NCBI GenBank assembly: GCA_019117485.1
Contig: DWZQ01000015.1
Coordinates: 28,813 to 92,812, forward strand
DNA from: Candidatus Agathobaculum intestinipullorum
Lineage (GTDB): Bacteria > Bacillota > Clostridia > Oscillospirales > Butyricicoccaceae
DNA: 64,000 nucleotides
Reading direction: 5' to 3'
This document shows positions 61,978 to 64,000 of the stretch, one piece after another. Position 1 is the stretch's first letter; the number at the start of each line of letters is the position of its first letter. The notes under the pieces were generated by a model that saw nothing but the letters and a program-made list of their open reading frames with translations, had not been told where the DNA came from and made no database searches. The position numbers and the translations under genes were made by a program.

Positions 61978-62457
61978 TCAAAGAGGGAAAAGGTTTTGGA
62001 TGACAAGCCCCTTCTGCTGCGCATAACGGAGGGTGTAGGCGGTGCCGCCGGCGCTGCGATTACAATATGCGATACAATATCGGGATTGATCGACCATATA
62101 TCGGTTGCGCTGGAGAAACGCGCCTTTTGATGGAGTGTGTGAACAGTAGACTATTTGATCGGCCTGCGCGTCAATGTTCGCGGCACGGCTTTTCTGTGTT
62201 TCGCTCCAACGATTGCGATACTCTTCAAACGGGAGCGCTAAATAAATCACGATTTTAGGATACTGTTGTTTTAGTTTCAATAGGTGTTCCGCAGCTAATG
62301 TATCAAAGCCCAGAGCGCCGCCGAGCCAGAAAACGCGGATCTCTTGCTCGATAAGCGGCAGTAAGATTGAATCGAGTTTGGACGGAATACTGGCTTTCTC
62401 ATGCTTAGAAAGTATCCGGTGTCCAGTGAAGCAGCAGGTTTGAGCGCGCAGATCCAT
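61978..62457 (-). CDS. SLOG-family protein (YpsA/DUF1273-like)
   Basis: A 159-residue Rossmann-like protein: CCFTGHRILSKHE, WLGGALGFDTLAAEHLL, LALPFEEYRNRW and QRNRYMVDQSRY with GGTAYT form the SLOG nucleotide-ligand site, as in YpsA of Firmicutes. SLOG proteins bind or process nucleotide-derived ligands, and several act in stress or phage-defence systems. The ATG at 62457 follows GAGG. It is divergent from an XRE regulator. Confidence 0.8.
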   Translation of the reverse strand: MDLRAQTCCFTGHRILSKHEKASIPSKLDSILLPLIEQEIRVFWLGGALGFDTLAAEHLLKLKQQYPKIVIYLALPFEEYRNRWSETQKSRAANIDAQADQIVYCSHTPSKGAFLQRNRYMVDQSRYCIAYCNRSAGGTAYTLRYAQQKGLVIQNLFPL

Positions 62458-62489
62458 TTCGTACACCTCACTTGATAGTATAAATTATA

Positions 62490-62520
62490 ATTACAAGTTG
62501 TAAATCTTTATTACAATTTT
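62490..62520. promoter_or_regulatory. Possible operator between SLOG gene and XRE gene
   Basis: ATTTACAACTTGTAAT reads as a dyad (plus strand ATTACAAGTTGTAAAT, 62490-62505), and a further ATTACAA half site follows at 62510-62516. It lies between two divergent genes, one of them an XRE regulator. Confidence 0.4.
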
Positions 62521-62564
62521 AGAGATAATAAATGATATTGTCAATGGGCAAGGAGGGGTTGCCC

Positions 62565-62825
62565 GTGAAGATTTACGACTATCATGGAAAGAAGAATTTG
62601 TGCGGTGATCGTATCCATCAGGCGCGCACGACGCAGCGGATGTCGCAGTCAGATCTGGCGGCTCGTATGCAGGTCAACGGCGTTATTATTGAGCGAGAGG
62701 CCATCAGCAAAATTGAGACGGGTGACCGCTTTGTTACTGATTATGAGCTGCTGACTTTTGCCAAGGTGCTGGGCGTATCAGTGGATTGGCTGCTGGCGGA
62801 TGAAACTGGACAGGAAAATCGCTGA
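62565..62825 (+). CDS. XRE-family regulator
   Basis: An 86-residue Cro/C1-type repressor: CGDRIHQARTTQRMSQSDLA, EREAISKIETGDRFVTDYEL and VLGVSVDWLLA. The GTG at 62565 follows AAGGAGGGG and is preferred to an ATG 33 bases upstream. It probably represses itself and the divergent SLOG gene. Confidence 0.85.
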   Translation: MKIYDYHGKKNLCGDRIHQARTTQRMSQSDLAARMQVNGVIIEREAISKIETGDRFVTDYELLTFAKVLGVSVDWLLADETGQENR

Positions 62826-63149
62826 ACAAATTAAATTGGGCTTAGAAGGTTATAGATTAGTATGGCGTTATACAGGTGATGAAAGATATTCTGGAAGTAT
62901 AATTATGATATCGGTTAGATAAACAAGATAATGGATATTTGGCAAAATGAACTGCATCGCATTTGTTCGTCAGTATAGTTACTGTTTAGCAGGCGGGGGC
63001 GGTTCATTTTTGTAAAAAACAGGTTTGTAGTCAAATTGTTAACATGCCTTGAAGATAAACACTCATTTTTGATATACTGAAATATATTCAGCGTTCACTG
63101 ATTTTAAATCACTATACGCAGAGTTTTAGCCTGAATGGACGGGAGAAAA
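62826..63149. other. A+T-rich spacer before the methylase operon
   Basis: No gene seen. AAAATGAACTGC (62948-62959) and GCGGTTCATTTTT (62999-63011) can pair around a long loop and could terminate the XRE transcript. A promoter for the next genes must lie near 63060-63120; TATACT at 63075-63080 is a candidate -10. Confidence 0.45.
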
Positions 63150-63362
63150 ATGGCCGTAAGTTATAAAAAATTATGGAAGTTATTGATTGATCGAGATATG
63201 AAAAAAAAGGATTTATGTGCTGCAGCTGGTGTTAGTCATGCTTCAATGGCTAAGCTGGGAAAGAATGAAAATGTTACAACGGATGTGTTGGTAAAAATAT
63301 GTACAGCACTGAACTGTGATATCGGAGATATCATGGAACTAGTACCAGAGAATACGAAATGA
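63150..63362 (+). CDS. Small XRE regulator, probable controller of the methylase
   Basis: A 70-residue Cro-like protein of the YozG type: YKKLWKLLIDRDMKKKDLCA, GVSHASMAKLGKNENVTTDV and ICTALNCDIGDIMEL. GGGAGAAAA precedes the ATG at 63150. The methylase gene overlaps or directly follows it, a common arrangement of controller and modification enzyme. Confidence 0.85.
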   Translation: MAVSYKKLWKLLIDRDMKKKDLCAAAGVSHASMAKLGKNENVTTDVLVKICTALNCDIGDIMELVPENTK

Positions 63363-63376
63363 AGGAGGTGCGGGCA

Positions 63377-64000
63377 TTGGCTGAACAAGCGCTGAAACAG
63401 GATGTTGCTGTTCCGGCAAAACCCATCTTGAAATGGGCCGGAGGTAAAACACAAATGTTAGGGGAGTTGCTTCCAAAAGTGCCGCCCTCTTACGGAAGAT
63501 ATATAGAACCGTTTTTTGGTGGAGGTGCAATGTTTTTTGCACTTCAACCTGAACAGGCTGTCATTGCGGATAGCAACCCTGAGCTTATCAATTTATATCG
63601 CCAAGTTGCTGACCATGTTGACGATGTAATTGATCAATTAAAAAAATATGAGAATACACCGGAAATGTTTTATGCAGTCCGAGGACAAGACTGGACAATG
63701 TTGCCTGAAGATGAAGCAGCAGCACGAACGATTTTCTTAAATAAGACATGCTTTAATGGTTTGTATCGTGTTAATAAAAAAGGACAGTTTAATGTTCCTT
63801 TTGGTAAATACAAAAACCCTAAAATTTGTGATGAAGATGGATTAAAAGCTGCATCTGAAGCATTGAGGAAGGCGGAGATTGTATGCGGCGATTATCTTCT
63901 TATCTTGGAACGCTATGCACAACCGGGAGATTTTGTATTTCTTGATCCACCTTATTTGCCTATCTCTGAATATTCGGATTTTAAAAGATACACCAAAGAA
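63377..64000 (+). CDS. dam: Adenine-specific DNA methyltransferase, Dam/DpnM type, C-terminus beyond window
   Basis: A class alpha N6-adenine methyltransferase: ILKWAGGKTQMLGELLP and IEPFFGGGAMFF bind SAM, and VFLDPPYLP is the catalytic DPPY motif. The TTG at 63377 has AAGGAGG eight bases upstream; an ATG at 63359 overlapping the previous stop is the alternative. The frame is open to base 64000 (208 codons of about 280). Dam relatives of this kind methylate GATC-like sites and usually accompany a restriction enzyme, which would lie to the right. Confidence 0.93.
   Translation, partial: MAEQALKQDVAVPAKPILKWAGGKTQMLGELLPKVPPSYGRYIEPFFGGGAMFFALQPEQAVIADSNPELINLYRQVADHVDDVIDQLKKYENTPEMFYAVRGQDWTMLPEDEAAARTIFLNKTCFNGLYRVNKKGQFNVPFGKYKNPKICDEDGLKAASEALRKAEIVCGDYLLILERYAQPGDFVFLDPPYLPISEYSDFKRYTKE

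Larger units (their letters stand above)
56240..64000. mobile_element. Integrative element at tRNA-Ser with CRESS-type replication module, right end outside window
   Basis: The 3' part of tRNA-Ser (GTTCAAATCCCTGACTCTCC) is followed within about 115 bases by an integrase gene pointing toward it, the usual arrangement for tRNA-targeted elements. On one strand the order is 106-residue gene, rep, ftsK, xis, int; then come regulators, a SLOG protein and a methylase. I saw no second copy of the tRNA end, so the element runs past base 64000. Confidence 0.85.

Noticed and set aside
61909..62130. Plus-strand 73-codon frame
   Set aside because: It lies opposite the SLOG gene, which has clear motifs, and has no ribosome site.
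56263..64000. Second copy of the tRNA-Ser 3' end (attR)
   Set aside because: No copy of the GTTCAAATCCCTGACTCTCC sequence was noticed to the right, so the element end is taken to be outside the window; an exact string search would settle it.

Overview
The window looks like a chromosome segment of a spore-forming, GC-rich member of the Clostridia (Firmicutes), most like the Oscillospirales/Butyricicoccus-Agathobaculum kind of gut bacterium. The basis is a large Firmicutes-type SRP RNA next to dnaX, sporulation genes (pdaA, a BofC-like protein, cotJC fragments), a glgBCDAP glycogen operon with glgD, a carboxynorspermidine route and Clostridia-like protein sequences throughout. The genus is inference; no rRNA is present.

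Positions 1-45260 are mostly core chromosome. dnaX (cut by the left edge) and the SRP RNA are followed by a class A penicillin-binding protein, a BofC-like protein with pdaA, a DUF362 ferredoxin protein, aroF, and a cell-wall amidase. A polyamine operon (speD, speA, speE, carboxynorspermidine dehydrogenase, nspC) has a long structured leader and a tiled array of hairpins. The complete phosphate system follows (pstSCAB-phoU-phoB-phoR, with TGTAAAA repeats upstream), then an O-antigen-ligase-like gene, ispE, a PHP phosphatase, a CPBP protease, ackA divergent from tmcAL, the glycogen operon glgB-C-D-A-P, cinA-thiI-cysteine desulfurase, and purA.

Positions 45260-56050 are a mobile zone. Three large serine recombinases sit around pieces of one sporulation coat gene, cotJC. 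The central element (about 47591-53937) is delimited exactly: an 8-bp core, GGTACAGA, lies at both ends inside the split cotJC reading frame, and recombination between the copies would rejoin that frame. Its cargo is a 1329-residue surface protein with transglutaminase-like and S-layer-homology domains. The outer ends of cotJC are not visible.

Positions 56172-64000 hold a tRNA-Ser with an integrative element at its 3' end that continues past the right edge. It encodes a tyrosine integrase, an excisionase, an FtsK/TcpA-type coupling ATPase, and a replication initiator with the full motif set of CRESS-DNA virus Rep proteins (HUH nuclease plus superfamily 3 helicase). Next to the rep start is a perfect 12-bp stem whose loop carries TAGTATTAC, the nonanucleotide of circovirus and nanovirus origins, flanked by two tandem TGCTACA repeats. 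This is the most striking feature of the window: a virus-like rolling-circle origin and initiator on a chromosomal bacterial element. Further right, A+T-rich DNA carries a SLOG/YpsA-like protein, two XRE regulators and the start of a Dam-type methylase, probably the edge of a restriction-modification or defence cargo.
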